Below, one piece after another: positions 11,092 to 22,319 of a stretch of DNA of 64,000 nt (position 1 is its first letter; every line of letters begins with the position of its first letter). The DNA lies in the NCBI GenBank assembly GCA_015680685.1, contig MNCI01003927.1, positions 652,829 to 716,828 of the forward strand. Reading direction: 5' to 3'. Position numbers and translations under genes: made by a program. Under the pieces are notes generated by a model. It did no database searches, was not told the origin of the DNA, and saw only the letters and a program-made list of their open reading frames with translations. The DNA comes from Gnetum montanum. Lineage: Eukaryota > Streptophyta > Gnetopsida > Gnetales > Gnetaceae.

Positions 11092-13640
11092 ATGGATTCC
11101 ATATACACAACCACAACTGCCATGGTCGCCGCTGATGTGGGTACTACATCTGTGAACCCTATCACTGTCACCAGGCCAGCTACTGGTGCAGCAGGACCGC
11201 AGGGACCATCGCGTAGGTCATTGAGACTGCAGGGCAAAGACCCTGTTTTCGTGATCATGACCCCTGAAGAATACAACTTCATCTGTGTTAAGATCCAGGC
11301 AAAGCTTGCCCTTAGCCGAGCCGAGATCGAAGCAAAAAGAAACTTTGAGATGATTCATCGAGGAGGTCACGATTTCACCCCAACAGCTTATGACATCATT
11401 CCTTTGATCGAACATCAATATGAAATTATAACATAGTTGGTCATGGCCAAGGGCCAGGCTTCACGAGCTATGCTGGGGCCCCGGAATGGGGAGGAGGAAG
11501 AGGATGAATTCGCAGCCCAGTCTGAACATTCGTTCCATACTCTGAGCCCCCACACGTACATAAATCCCCTGTTTCCTTTCAACGGAGAGGCTGCTCCTCT
11601 TGACCCAGCCTTGCCCACATAGACGCACTTCCCTATCATTCCACAAGCCACTGTGTAGCCATCTTGGCTACAAATGAAAATACCTCACAACAACATGGGG
11701 GTGGTTTCATCTCCACGTGTGCTCAGCATTTCGTCAGTGGTTCCAGCGACCACCGCACCCCATTTCATCCTACAGATCCAACCCCAAACCATGTCCACAA
11801 CTTGTCCGATGCAGACCTTATCGCTACCACCCCCTCCAACCCAACAGATCACCACCGTCGTGCGGCCACAGATACCTATCCAATAGCCTGTCGTGAGTCA
11901 GTGGACCTACCTCGTGGCACAACACAACCAGTCTGCGGTGTACGGTGTGAAACCCTCGATGGCACCCGTAATGCAAATTCCACAGGTAATCCCGCAATAT
12001 ACCTATCCTTACCCCACGCAGCCGGCGGCGGCCAATCTTCCTTCCCAAACCAGTGGATGGTGGTCTTCACAAGCACCCCTGCCTGCAGAGATCCCCGCCC
12101 CACCATCTACTAGTCAAACCATCCCATCATTTCTACCACTTGGCCCTACTCTCCTAGGTCAGCCCCCTGCTCCTCCTGCACAGACACCTCCAGCGATAGG
12201 TCTGGACCAAGCCTTTCTACTTATTCAAACCCTCATTGAGGAGGTCAGGCGTCTTAAGGCCGCTGGCTTAGACATGGTACAGATCATGGACTTTTACCAA
12301 GACGATCCCATTAGTCCAGCGGTCCCCATGTTGACGTTGCCACCTGGGATGTCCTTACCCCATTTTACCAAGTATAATGGGGAGGGGGATCCTAATGCTT
12401 ACTTGGTCACCTTTAGATCCAAATCCTTGTTGTTGCAACAGTGGCCTCACACGATTATCCGTGTCTTTGCTATGTCTTTGACAGAGAAAGCTCTAGATTC
12501 GTATCGAGCCCTCCCACGCTCTTCCATTTCAACCTTAGAAGAGCTTCTGACACAATTAGTGACTCACTTTAAATACAATTTAAAGTTGGAATTCACGTTA
12601 GATCAACTCATGGGAGTAAAACAAGATCCTCTCGAACCAGTCCAGAAGTTCATACAGCGCTGGAATGCTACTTTGAATGAAATCCATGAGCCAATCGCGG
12701 ACTCACATTTGCTGGCCATCTTCAAAGGAGCAGTTAATGACTTTATCAAGTCAAAGCTATATTATCTTTCCTCCAACTCTTTACATCAGGCCTTCGCTCA
12801 AATTAGAAGCATCCAAGATGCTGCGGAGGCCAGCAAAGACCCGGCGTATGTCGCCTACAAAAACGCACACAACAAGGCTAAGGATAAAGGTAAGGCAACG
12901 ACAATGACAGTGGTTGCACTAGCTGAAGGCGCAAAGAACAAGAACAACAAGGCATCCACCATGCCTCCTGAGACCATGACCAGTGCAAGTAGCACTAGCT
13001 AGGACATAGCTACCCCTGAAGGCTCCCCCCAGACAAAACCAAACTTTGAGAGTAAAGATCGCTCAAAGTATACAGCCTTGCCTGTAAAACATTCAGAACT
13101 GTTGAAACAATCATTAGGAGCCATATACATGCAACCCAAAAGGGTATCCGAAGAGGCTCTGAAGCATCATAGACGTCATTGTGAACTGCTGAAGAACCCT
13201 TCTCTAGCCCTACCTAACGAACCACCAATTCCGAGATCTTTCAAGCTGGACCATTTTTGTGACTACCACCAGCTATGTGGTCATGACACATATTACTGCT
13301 GGGCGTTGAAAGATGATATTCAACGCATGATCGACGATGGTCATCTAAAATTAGATGGCAGTAATCCAACGTGTCCGAAAAACCAAGCGTTGTACATGTA
13401 TAAGGATCCGCTGAACGCAAACGACGCACCTTACACGATCAGCATAGTGAGTACGGACGGTGAGAGGAAAGTACTACCCAAACAACCATTTGTTTTGCGT
13501 GTACCTACCAACTCACCAAGGGGGGAAAACCTTTCATCGGCAGCCAATGATGTCTCCAGGCCACCTTTCATTATACGAGCACCTTCGCAGAATACCCTTC
13601 ATCATTAGGGCACCAAAACTACCGGCTGCTCCTCTTAGAT
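11092..13640 (+). pseudogene. Tat/Ogre-like gag (element T1)
   Basis: From the ATG at 11092 one frame runs to about 13608 with a few TAG stops. The N-terminal part (SRRSLRLQGKDPVFVIM, then PTAYDIIPLIEHQYEI) is followed by a Pro/Gln-rich linker, then the capsid at 12290-12830 with TKYNGEGDPNAYLVTF, LDSYRALPRSSISTLEEL and SKLYYLSSNSL. A Tat-type Cys/His cluster FCDYHQLCGHDTYYCWALKD lies at about 13255-13314. After that the linker carries PF[VI][LI]R[VA]P motifs. A frameshift near 13590 moves the reading to the next frame. The equivalent in D is at 51393-54300. Inactive, but better kept than the host's gag. Confidence 0.9.
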
Positions 13641-13891
13641 AGGGGCAAACCTCTAACCAAAACCGTCAACCATCACCTAACAAGAGAAAGGGAGAGGACA
13701 CCTCTATTAACGCGAGGAAAGATCATTTTATGCTCGGCTTCCCTAAGCCTAGGCCCCTGGCCTCTGTGCCTTTGCCTGTACCTCAGAAACAGAATAAAGG
13801 TATGGAAACACAGCCACCTCCTCCTAGCAAGGGAAAGAACAACCCCCCAACTGACACCGTTCCACCTCGGGAGATTTGTCTCTTGGGCTGA

Positions 13892-14826
13892 ATGGAAGAG
13901 GACAAGGGAGATAAACAACCCAGCCGAGAGAAGGACCTCCTTTACACGTTTACGCAGGTCAAACAGGCTCTCAAACAAAAAAATACAACACTGAGCCTCT
14001 ATGACTTGCTTATGACCTCCCGGGAACACTGTGAGGCTATGGTCTGCATGCTTACATCCATATCTGTGGATGAAAGCTTGCCAGGGGAGGAGGAAGCGAT
14101 ACATGTTGTCATGTTTCCTTCCGAAGCTGAGCAATCTAGGCCTACCTCGCTGACCTTTCATGACGAGTCTATTAAAGATGATCCTGAGAAAGGTTAGGCG
14201 ACAACTGAACCCATGTTCATCACCATTCGGGTCGGTCAGTACCGAATCCAGAGGGTACACGTGGACGATGGCGCAGCTACAAATGTCATTCCTTATTCCA
14301 TCGTGGATAGGTTGGGTCTGGTCGACCAGATCACTCCCACGAAGATAGCTTGCGTAAAATCGTTCAATGGGGCAAGGGTTCAGGTCAAAGGGACGGTCTG
14401 TATCAAGTTTGTGGCAGGGAATCAATTCCCAACGGACGCCACATTCTTAGTCGTCGAGGAGATGCCTGGCTTCAACTTGATCCTAGGGAGGTCCTGGTTA
14501 GCCCAGCTGAGGGCAATTTCATCACCAATACACCAAGAGATACACCTACCCTATGCTGGAGGGGAGGTTGTAATACGCGGTGATGAAATCACCCCCAGGA
14601 CTGTCAACAACATTGAAGAAGAAGAACGGGGTTCAGAGATAGAAACATCGGATGATTAAACCTATCCCCAAATCCCTCAACAAATCGGCACTAATGACGA
14701 CAGTCTAGCCTGGGCCAACCTGCCATTTCAGGATTACGGCGTAGAGGAGTCAAATCGTAAATCCCCCCACCCTTACGCAACACTCAACGTGAAGGCCATT
14801 AAGAGACAACTGAGGATTGATGGTTG
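13892..14826 (+). pseudogene. Aspartic protease (element T1)
   Basis: The shifted frame gives KQALKQKNTTLSLYDLL, then the protease: FITIRVGQYRIQRVHVDDG at about 14214-14270, with Asp-Asp-Gly as active-site triad followed by AATNVIPY, and FNLILGRSWLAQL at about 14471-14509. The reading ends near 14826 after NVKAIKRQLRIDG, the same end as D's ORF at 55575. In Tat/Ogre elements the RT would follow directly or after an intron; here an array and an antisense gene follow. Confidence 0.88.
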
Positions 14827-15059
14827 AAGAATGGCATTTACGCACATTATCACATTTTTATCAGCTATCGCCGTTTGCATTCAGTAGTCTGTTTTTCACT
14901 CAATACATATTTATGCTATAAAATTTTTCAATTTTTACGCTTTCCATCTCTTTACGCTATTATATTTCTTTTACGTACGTTATTCATGTTGCTTAATCAC
15001 TTTAGCCTAATTACGCAAAATTATATACTGTCATCATTTACGCTTCCTATATTATACAA

Positions 15060-15365
15060 ATGGCCCGCAACAACCTTAAACTAGCCAAGGCCCGCAATGG
15101 CCTTAAACTAGCCATGGCCCGCAATGGCCTTAAACTAGCCAGGGTCCGCAATGGCCTTAAACTAGCTATGGCTCGCAATGGCCTTAAACTAGCCATGGCC
15201 TGCAATGGCCTTAAACTAGCCAGGGCCTGCAATGGCCTTAAACTAGCTATGGCCCGCAAGGGCCTAAAACTAGTTCTGGATTACGCAAACGCCAGCAGTG
15301 GCCCACAATGGCCTAAAACTAGTCCCCAGTTTACGCATATGGCCCGCAACGGCCTTAAACTAGCT
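15060..15365 (+). repeat. Tandem array with GGCCTTAAACTAGCC core (T1)
   Basis: About ten copies of a roughly 27-bp unit (cgcaatggccttaaactagc plus spacer). Because the unit is a multiple of three it gives a repetitive plus-strand reading (ARNGLKLA), which I take as an accident. Related units occur in D at 55735-55815 and 60930-61085. It lies just past the 3' end of the antisense gene. Confidence 0.95.
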
Positions 15366-15691
15366 CTTCCATTCCATTGGCATAACTTAGGAAAAATCCT
15401 TAATAATTATGCTTATGCCTTGCAGATAAAAACACAAAAAACAAAACAAAAATGAATAGCATTTAAAATTGCCACAAAAAAATCTTGTAGCTAGTCTTCC
15501 AGTCATTAGCATAACCATTTTTTATTCCAATTAATAAAACCATGCGTAAACCACAATTACGCATCTCCCCTAATGCCACTATCACCAGTATCTTTTAAGT
15601 CCGGCTCTAGCCCTAATGGATCATCCTCTAGTGGACCTTCTCTTCTAGGAAGTATCCCTTCATGAGGAATTTCCTCTTCATGAGGTCCTTG

Positions 15692-17515
15692 CTATGGCAC
15701 TGGCTCCACAGGGGGACGCTCTTCAACACTACGCTCCTCTTCCTGTGCTTGCTCCTCAACTTGCTCATCTTCTCTATCCCCTTCAGGCACCTAGATATAG
15801 AAAACATATTAGCAAGACAAAAATTGACAACACAATAGGAAAATTTAGACTTAGCCATGATTAAACTTACTCGCGATGGCCCTGCTTCCACAACAAAGAG
15901 AAGCTTGTCTAATCCGGCCCACAGGCGCTTCATAATTTCCTCCTTAGTTAGGTCTAACCACACATCATCTCCTAAGGCAGCTCCAGCCTTCACCTTCCCT
16001 TTCTCCATGCTAGTCCAGCGAGGCGGGTCAGGCAAGAATGTGGGGATTGTAGTTTGGCCCCCAGGGAGAGTCATCTCCCTTTCCGGGGATGCACTTACAG
16101 TCACCTGCTCTTGGAACTTCTCGAAGGCTTCAGATGCTCCAATGACGTTAAGGAAAACTTGCAAGGATTGAGCTTTGACAGCAGAATTGTGATAAATTTT
16201 ACGATAAGCGATGCTTTCTCGCTTATACAAATGTTTATGGTCCTTTTCCTTCTGCCCTCACTCTTGCACACTTGCATAATAATCCCTCCAATCCTGGCTT
16301 TTCTGAGCTAGGAGCTCTATCTGCATCCACTGCTCTACCAACGCCCGACTGGTTTGCACGCTATTTTTGATGACGGTCCAATAACGGGAGTAGTCAATAA
16401 CATCAGTACGCCAGTCCTCATCGCCCATCTCCCGCGCCTGTAGGAACTCGCCTCATGACTTCAGGTCTCCAACCTCTTTGGTCAAAGACTCAATCTTCTG
16501 CTCTGACCTCTGCAGCCTTTTCCAGAGGTTTTCATTCACACCTTTACTCTCCCATAAGGAGCGGGTCGAGCGTAATGCACATTTACGCATCTCCTCATAA
16601 ATGTGACGTGGCACAGCTGCCCTATCCGATGGAGGCTCCATTGTATCCAAATCAATGGGCTCCGTTGGGTCCCATCGAAGGCAAGCTCCTAACAGCAAAC
16701 ATTATCATTGTATATGACACATTACTACTGTATAAAAAAATAAACCTTTTATAGCTACAACGTACCAGCTTCAGGATCGACGCGCTCAAGGTGCTTGATC
16801 ATATCACTAACAACGCCTTCCATGAAGACGAACTTGTCAGGAAAATCTTTCCACGCTCTGCTCACAATGATAGACGTGGACCCATCCCCTTCTCCTGTAG
16901 CGTAGTTAAGTTAGAAACTCTAAGTATTGACAGAATTATGCAAAATTTCCAATACGCTCATTACCTCTACCAGTAACAGTGGCGACCTCGCCAACATCTT
17001 CCACCTCCTTCTCCTCTTCACGCACATGAGTCTGTGCATCGCTGGTTCCAATAGCTGGGGCCTCCTCATGCACAAGGGTCTGTGTGCGGCTCACTCTAAT
17101 AGCTGGAGCCTCTTTTTCTAAAACTGGGGCCCCCTCCTCATGACTTAGTATCACTGCCCCTGTTTCAGGGGTCAGCTGCTCCGTAATTTTTACTGGTCAT
17201 ATCACAATACTCTTAATATAGCATTCCAAATATTCTAGGTAAACATTGCATAATATAGCTTTCAACACATATCTTCATACTTACCAGGCGGAGGTTTACT
17301 CCACTTAACTCTAACCTCCACAGCTTGGCCTGCGCCACTCCCAGGCCCCACAGAGGCCTCGCTTATACGAAGCCTTTTACGCCAAGCTACAAGTTCTACA
17401 ATTTCCGCCGCCAGGCGTTTCCCTCATGAGGCATCGCCAGTGTAAGTAGGCATTATCCCGCCTACACTGTCGAGGCCTTGCACTTGAGGCACCGCCAAAC
17501 CCTTGGTCGTTATCG
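15692..17515 (-). pseudogene. Antisense multi-exon gene, 3' exons (element T1)
   Basis: Five exons are readable on the minus strand: 17285-about 17515, 16971-17192, 16766-16894, 15871-16688 and 15692-15790. Introns of 76-92 bp have GT donors (GTAAGTATG, GTAGAGG, GTACGTTG, GTAAGTTTA) and AG acceptors after T-rich tracts. Frame holds through all four junctions (phases 1, 1, 1, 0), with stops only inside exons (one in the first, two TGA in the long one). The protein has a coiled-coil, Glu/Lys-rich second half and an acidic tail. Exon ends, phases and residues such as GA-LRW after one junction and PRW/PTW...KGK match D. The promoter and 5' exons are lost. Function not recognised. Confidence 0.75.
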
Positions 17516-17549
17516 ACAGAGACTAACCAATCCCTTCCGGAGGATCCTT

Positions 17550-17793
17550 CCCATGGGTAGTGCTGAGGATATGTGTAATCTAAGGTTTGGATAGCTAGTC
17601 TCGGTCTTGTTGCACCCAGACCCCATTCCTTTGGACGACCAAAAACTCAACAAAACGTCGAACCAAAAACTGGGAAGGCCCTTTCTTGGTGATTGATGCG
17701 TACAGCAACAGAGCATTCAAGTTGGTGGATGTCGACAGCAACAAGTTACCAAACCCTGTCAATCATATATATATGAAGTGGTACTACATATAG
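17550..17793 (+). pseudogene. Integrase C-terminal end (element T1 remnant)
   Basis: The plus strand reads NQKLGRPFLVIDAYSNRAF, then KLVDVDSNKLPNPVNHIYMK and WYYI, then stop. This is the C-terminal end of a Ty3/gypsy integrase, where 'W-GP' and 'L-N-LK-YY' type residues are usual. It directly follows the truncated antisense gene, so a deletion has fused the two and removed RT, RNase H and most of integrase. Confidence 0.85.
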
Positions 17794-17819
17794 TTGCATC
17801 TCCAGTGTATATCAGGTAT

Positions 17820-18310
17820 GGCAACCATCGTCCGCTACGACGTTAAACTGGCAACAAACATCCGCTATGACGTAAAACTGGCACACTCTTCACGCGTCCG
17901 CCATGACGCTAAACTGGTACTGACCATCTGCCATGACGTAAAGCTAGCAAGTTGTAACCATCCGCTACGACGTAAAACTGGCAGTGTTGTACGGATCCGC
18001 CAAGATGAAAAACTGGCATCTTTTGCACGCATCTGCCACGACACTAAACTGGCATCGGCTGTCCGTCATGACATAAAACTGGCAAAGGTAAGCAACCGTC
18101 TGCTGAGAAGTAAAACCATCACAAACTTCTCCTTGGGTCATGACATAAAACTGACATCCATAGCACGGTCTGCTGAGACCTTAAATCAGCCTCGCCACCA
18201 TCCGCTACGACATAAAACTAGCGTTTTTTAGTCCGCCCGGACTTTAAACTGGGACCATGGTCTGCTGAGACTTAAAATCAACAATGACAGTCTCCCAAGA
18301 CTTAAAACTG
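17820..18310 (+). repeat. Diverged tandem array with GACGTAAAACTGGCA core (T1 3' region)
   Basis: About fifteen irregular units of 'ccgctacgacgtaaaactggca' type spaced 20-45 bp apart follow the integrase stop. The core is related to the array after protease in this element and in D. Position after integrase fits the tandem-repeat-rich 3' region known from Ogre elements. Confidence 0.9.
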
Positions 18311-19515
18311 GGGCTCACAAACTACTTTTATGCAACTCAAGCGAGCGTGATTATTTCTGTGCAGCTGCAACATACCTGGGATGGGACGCTGGGATAGTCC
18401 TAGCGTTACTACCCCACCGGCATCCTACTGATTCCTCGGATGTGCCGAAGGGCATACTACTGACCCCTCGAAGATGCCGTTACCATGTTTATTCCAGTGG
18501 TGGTACCTCTGAGAGGTTAGTTTTGTCATCCGGAGCCCTGAAGGCATGCACATCAACTACGGCTTTGGGGATCTCTACTCATCATCACTATTAGGCCCTG
18601 GCTTCACAAATTCATTTGGCCGGTTCTTTGCATAACCAGTTAGATGCGCTGAGTCTAATGTTCTTTGGTGGCGATATGCTGGGCCAAGCATTAAGGGTGA
18701 AAACTCGGGCCTCGTGCTACAGTTCCTCCTTCATGGCCCGATCACTTCATCTTGCCTCTAATAGCACTTTTTTCAACAACCTTGCCTCCAGTTCGCACGG
18801 ACAATGGTATCCTCTCTTTCCTTCTTTGGTTGCAGGTTACTTGCTTTGAGGACGTCATTCAAAGGTGCATTCATCTGCGCGGTGGAGTGCAACGGCGCTT
18901 TAACATGGCTACTCAGGTTAGCTCATCCACTTAGAAGTGCATCCCTGTNTGCTTTAACATGGCTACTCAAGTTAGCTCATCCACTTAGAAGTGCATCCCT
19001 GTTCCCCTCATAATCCTTCCCTCGTCGCTTATTGTACTTCATCTCTACCATCTGCTTCCTATATGCAAAAGCTAAATACGCAAGCACCCGTTTTCTGCAC
19101 TCGCATTGCCATCAAGTCCACAAACTGGTGTAATGCAATTAAATGTCATAGCAAAGATATCGCAGAAGCGACGCACTGTGCTCCTTTTGCAAGCATTCCT
19201 ACTATATTCTGTAACAAAGAAATCTCAGACTGATGCGCCATGCTCGTCTGAAAGCATTCCTTTTAATATAAGTATGCATACGTTTCTGTGTGTCCAATGA
19301 GCATATTCCATACTTTCGCCATCCTAACTCATTTGAGTCTTCCCTGAACCTGCTTCTTGCCAAATCATCTTATCTCCCATACCCTCCATCCTTGCTCTTC
19401 TATGTTGACAGGGCAACACTTGAGTGGCCATTGATGGATGCCATCGGTACTTTTACCAATCCGGTGTTTCGTATTCTTTGTCGACGTCTTTCAGGCAGGC
19501 CCTCTAACTATCAAC
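18311..19515 (+). other. 3' non-coding region of T1
   Basis: No gene is supported. A single N at 18949 is flanked by a 52-bp direct duplication (18897-18948 and 18951-19002), which looks like unmerged contig ends. Confidence 0.7.
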
Positions 19516-19528
19516 AAAGAGGGGCCAT
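19516..19528 (+). other. Polypurine tract of T1
   Basis: 'aaagaggggccat' directly precedes the 3' LTR start; it is the plus-strand primer of reverse transcription. Confidence 0.8.
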
Positions 19529-21105
19529 TGAAACACCATGAAAATTGCGAGTCGGCCTCAGGCAAAGATTCGTGATTCAGGCAAGAATACATGACTGAAT
19601 TCCAGAAGGGAGAACAAGGCAGAGTAAGGCAAGGAGACGCGCGACATCAAGTCTTTGATTTCCTTTGCAGATTTCCAATATCACTATGTTTTATCTTTGT
19701 ACGCTATATCACGCGACGTAGCGTAATGACGCTTAGCGTGATTCTGTTCAACATAGTCTAGTATCATAAGGCAACTTACTTCAGGATCTAGAGAGGCTTA
19801 AGCAGCGTAATATGTGACTTATCGTATATTTTGCTAAGTCTTTTGTCCAAGGCCGGGTTTATGCTCTATTACGCACGACAGCGTAATGAGCCTCGAAAAA
19901 GTCAAAGGCAAAGTCCAAGGAAGTGCAACAGATCAACTCTTTTCTCTTGGCTTTCAGATAGATCACTTTATGCTCGTTACGCAATGCAGCGTATCTCAGT
20001 GTAATGCATCGCCAAGCTAATCATCGTTTACGCTTCACTACGCTCGGCGGCGTAAGCGAGCATAAAACAGCTTGAATCAATTGTTTTCATACTTTGTTAC
20101 GCTCTTGCACGCGACGCAACGCGAATGAGCGTAATGTAGCCCAAAGTCAGCTGAGACATGCCTGACACACATCTGTTATTCACGCGCACAATATGCAAAT
20201 GAGCATATTGTGTGTGATCATAAAGTTCAACACAAAGCTGGTTAGGTCAATGGAATTTCGAAAGGTTTGAAACATGTGTCATCACGGCCAGACCTTCTCC
20301 ACACATCGTCAAACCTATAAATACTTCAGTTAGCGAAAACATACAGAGAGATAGACAGAAGAAGACAGAGAGAAAAAAAAGAAGAGAGAGCAGCACTTTA
20401 GCAATTTTTGATAGCATCACCTTCTAACAGAGACAGAGCATATTTCGCTTGAGCATTGGTAGTAGGAACTATTACCCCTTTGGTGAAGATGCAACTTTCT
20501 CCATTGGTGATCGTCGGCAGTTTTGAGCAAAGACTACCTAAGGCAAAAGGAGCAAATTAGAGATCAAGAGATCATCTGGTGTGGTTTGTGAATTTCTGTT
20601 GGTCAGAAGCAGTTGATCAATAGACGTTAGAACTTGACCTTCCTTGCATCCCATCTCTGGCCTACGAGGTAGATCGGACTCCATTCTGTATTTTTTCTTG
20701 GATAGTTTTCCTTGTTATTTTATGTCTGCTTCACACAAGGCAATCAGGGTCTCCCTAGCGTAACGTGATAAACCAAATATTCATTTTTTGGGTCAAAGCC
20801 ATAGATCTTGAAATCATGCATTTCTCTCGCATCTGATTCTCTTTACCGTGTTAGCGTTATCGTCGTTATAATTCATTTGCATCATTTTTCTCTCATTTGG
20901 CGACCCAACGAATCAAATCGTTCCACGCAACATCCATAATCTCCATCAGTTTACCAATTAGTAAGTCCCTGTCTAATCGACAAGACCGTTCAGGGTGCCA
21001 CGGATTCGTTTTTCCAGCATAGCCCTCACGCGGATCCGTGGTTAAAACTGTGTACACGGAATTTTGTTTGGTATTTTCCAGCTGCCGACATTTTCCGTTG
21101 TTACA
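19529..21105 (+). repeat. 3' LTR of T1
   Basis: Starts TGAAACACC, as does D's LTR, and ends ...TTACA before AATGA. The first 1049 bp align with the 5' LTR with few differences. A TATA-like 'cctataaata' lies near 20314. Because the 5' LTR is interrupted by N, the 3' end rests on the CA terminus and the target duplication. Confidence 0.88.
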
Positions 21106-21110
21106 AATGA
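21106..21110. repeat. Target-site duplication of T1, right copy (AATGA)
   Basis: Matches 9402-9406. Confidence 0.85.
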
Positions 21111-21724
21111 CACATTAATCATGCTTTACACATAGAATTCATTATGCCCTAGGTTAGTTACCTCATGTTCCAATCTCTACAATCCCTTCTATAGTCTATC
21201 TCATCTTGCTGTTCATGTAATTGTAGCTTGTGTCTCGTATAGCATAGAATTCTTACCTCATACCAATGATACTTACATGTGTATGTTTTGTGGAACAAGT
21301 GTGGATTACATTTAACCCTTCGAGTGCCCACAGACACTTTTCAGTGTGGTTACGCAAGGGCATTATAGGTTGGAACCTGCTTTGGGGAGGACCCACTTGC
21401 GTAATTTTTGTAATTTGCACTCATAACTCATCTTCCACACACCATCTATTACCCTCAATGTATTTTCAACAACATTCTTTCCCTTATTACTATCCCTCAG
21501 AATTCCAATGTTCTGATGAACCATCACATGGCCTTTTTCTCTCCCTTACCACCGACGGCCTTATTGATCAATTCCACCCATACATAATTATTTGTGCCTT
21601 CAAAACTAGTTAAATTGCCCTAGAACCCTTTAACACTTGTCAACATATCCTTAGTTTTCATCATTCATTTCAGAAAAATCTTCAAAATTCGGTATATTAT
21701 GTGTGCCTTAAATATCGATAGGCT
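21111..21724 (+). other. Non-coding post-pol DNA of A, after T1
   Basis: Part of it (about 21340-21425, 'acgcaagggcattataggtt' and on to 'aatttgcactca') matches fragment H near 33680-33770. This supports a common Athila-like post-pol origin. No gene is supported. Confidence 0.6.
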
Positions 21725-21850
21725 GCGATATCACATACGTGATATCGCGGCGGACGTGATATTGCGTACGTGATATCGCGGCCGACGCGATATTACATAC
21801 GCAATATCACGTACGTGATATCGCATCACATAAAACCTATATATACATGA
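21725..21850 (+). promoter_or_regulatory. Internal palindrome array and TATA box in A
   Basis: About 100 bp of GATATC/GCGTACGTG units, with an 18-bp perfect palindrome ATATCACGTACGTGATAT at 21804-21821, are followed by ctatatata at 21838-21846. This is the same layout as the LTR promoters but lies inside the element, about 480 bp ahead of the late ORF. The flanking DNA lacks the LTR termini, so it is not a solo LTR. Confidence 0.6.
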
Positions 21851-22319
21851 CCCCCACACCACTTTCCATCACTTTCAACTATTCATGTGGAGGAGTTTTT
21901 CAAATTTCTCTCTACAACTTGTGATTGCATGTCCCTTGCTTTCATACCTATATCTCGCTCATTGGTCCTCCAATTTTCATTCTGTCTAAACCTACTTGAA
22001 CCCGGAGTGTTCAGCTTAGTCATGGGGGAGGGACACAAACCGAATAGTGGATAAATTTTTTGAAATTTTTCATCGCCCAAAGGACATTATCAAGGGTAAT
22101 TAGTTATAACATTAAGGATAAATGTGCCAAAAATAATTTCATCCCCTTAGTTAGACCGAGAAACTAAATTCGGAAACCACCTAAGTAAAAAAAGGACTCA
22201 CTATTATAATCTTTCAGGAAACATCACATAGAAATAAAATAAATTAATTAAGGCAAGAAGTAATGTATAACCTAACTTCGGAAACAACCTTACTAATGAT
22301 TGGCCTATTGTGATTGCAG

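Larger units (their letters stand above)
9407..21105 (+). mobile_element. Tat/Ogre-like element T1, deletion derivative
   Basis: LTRs in direct orientation, a 5-bp duplication and a purine tract define the element. Order: LTR, assembly gap, 5' leader, gag, protease, repeat array, antisense gene (3' exons only), integrase C-terminal end, second repeat array, 3' UTR, LTR. RT, RNase H and most of integrase are missing. The element is richer in G+C than its host A. Element D in this window shows the fuller structure from which T1 derives. Confidence 0.9.

Noticed and set aside
15060-15455. 131-codon plus-strand ORF with ARNGLKLA repeats
   Set aside because: The unit length is a multiple of three, so a long frame follows from the tandem array alone; related arrays in D do not keep a frame.
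15060-18310. CRISPR-like spacing of repeats
   Set aside because: Plant retroelement context, imperfect units and no cas genes; these are ordinary minisatellites.
20898-20915. TTGGCGACCC as a primer-binding site of T1
   Set aside because: It lies inside the 3' LTR, well before the CA end and the AATGA duplication, and matches the tRNA-Arg complement only at its first bases.
21715-22030. Solo LTR inside A
   Set aside because: The palindrome array and TATA resemble an LTR but TGATGAG/CTCATCA ends, the conserved U5 block and a target duplication are absent.
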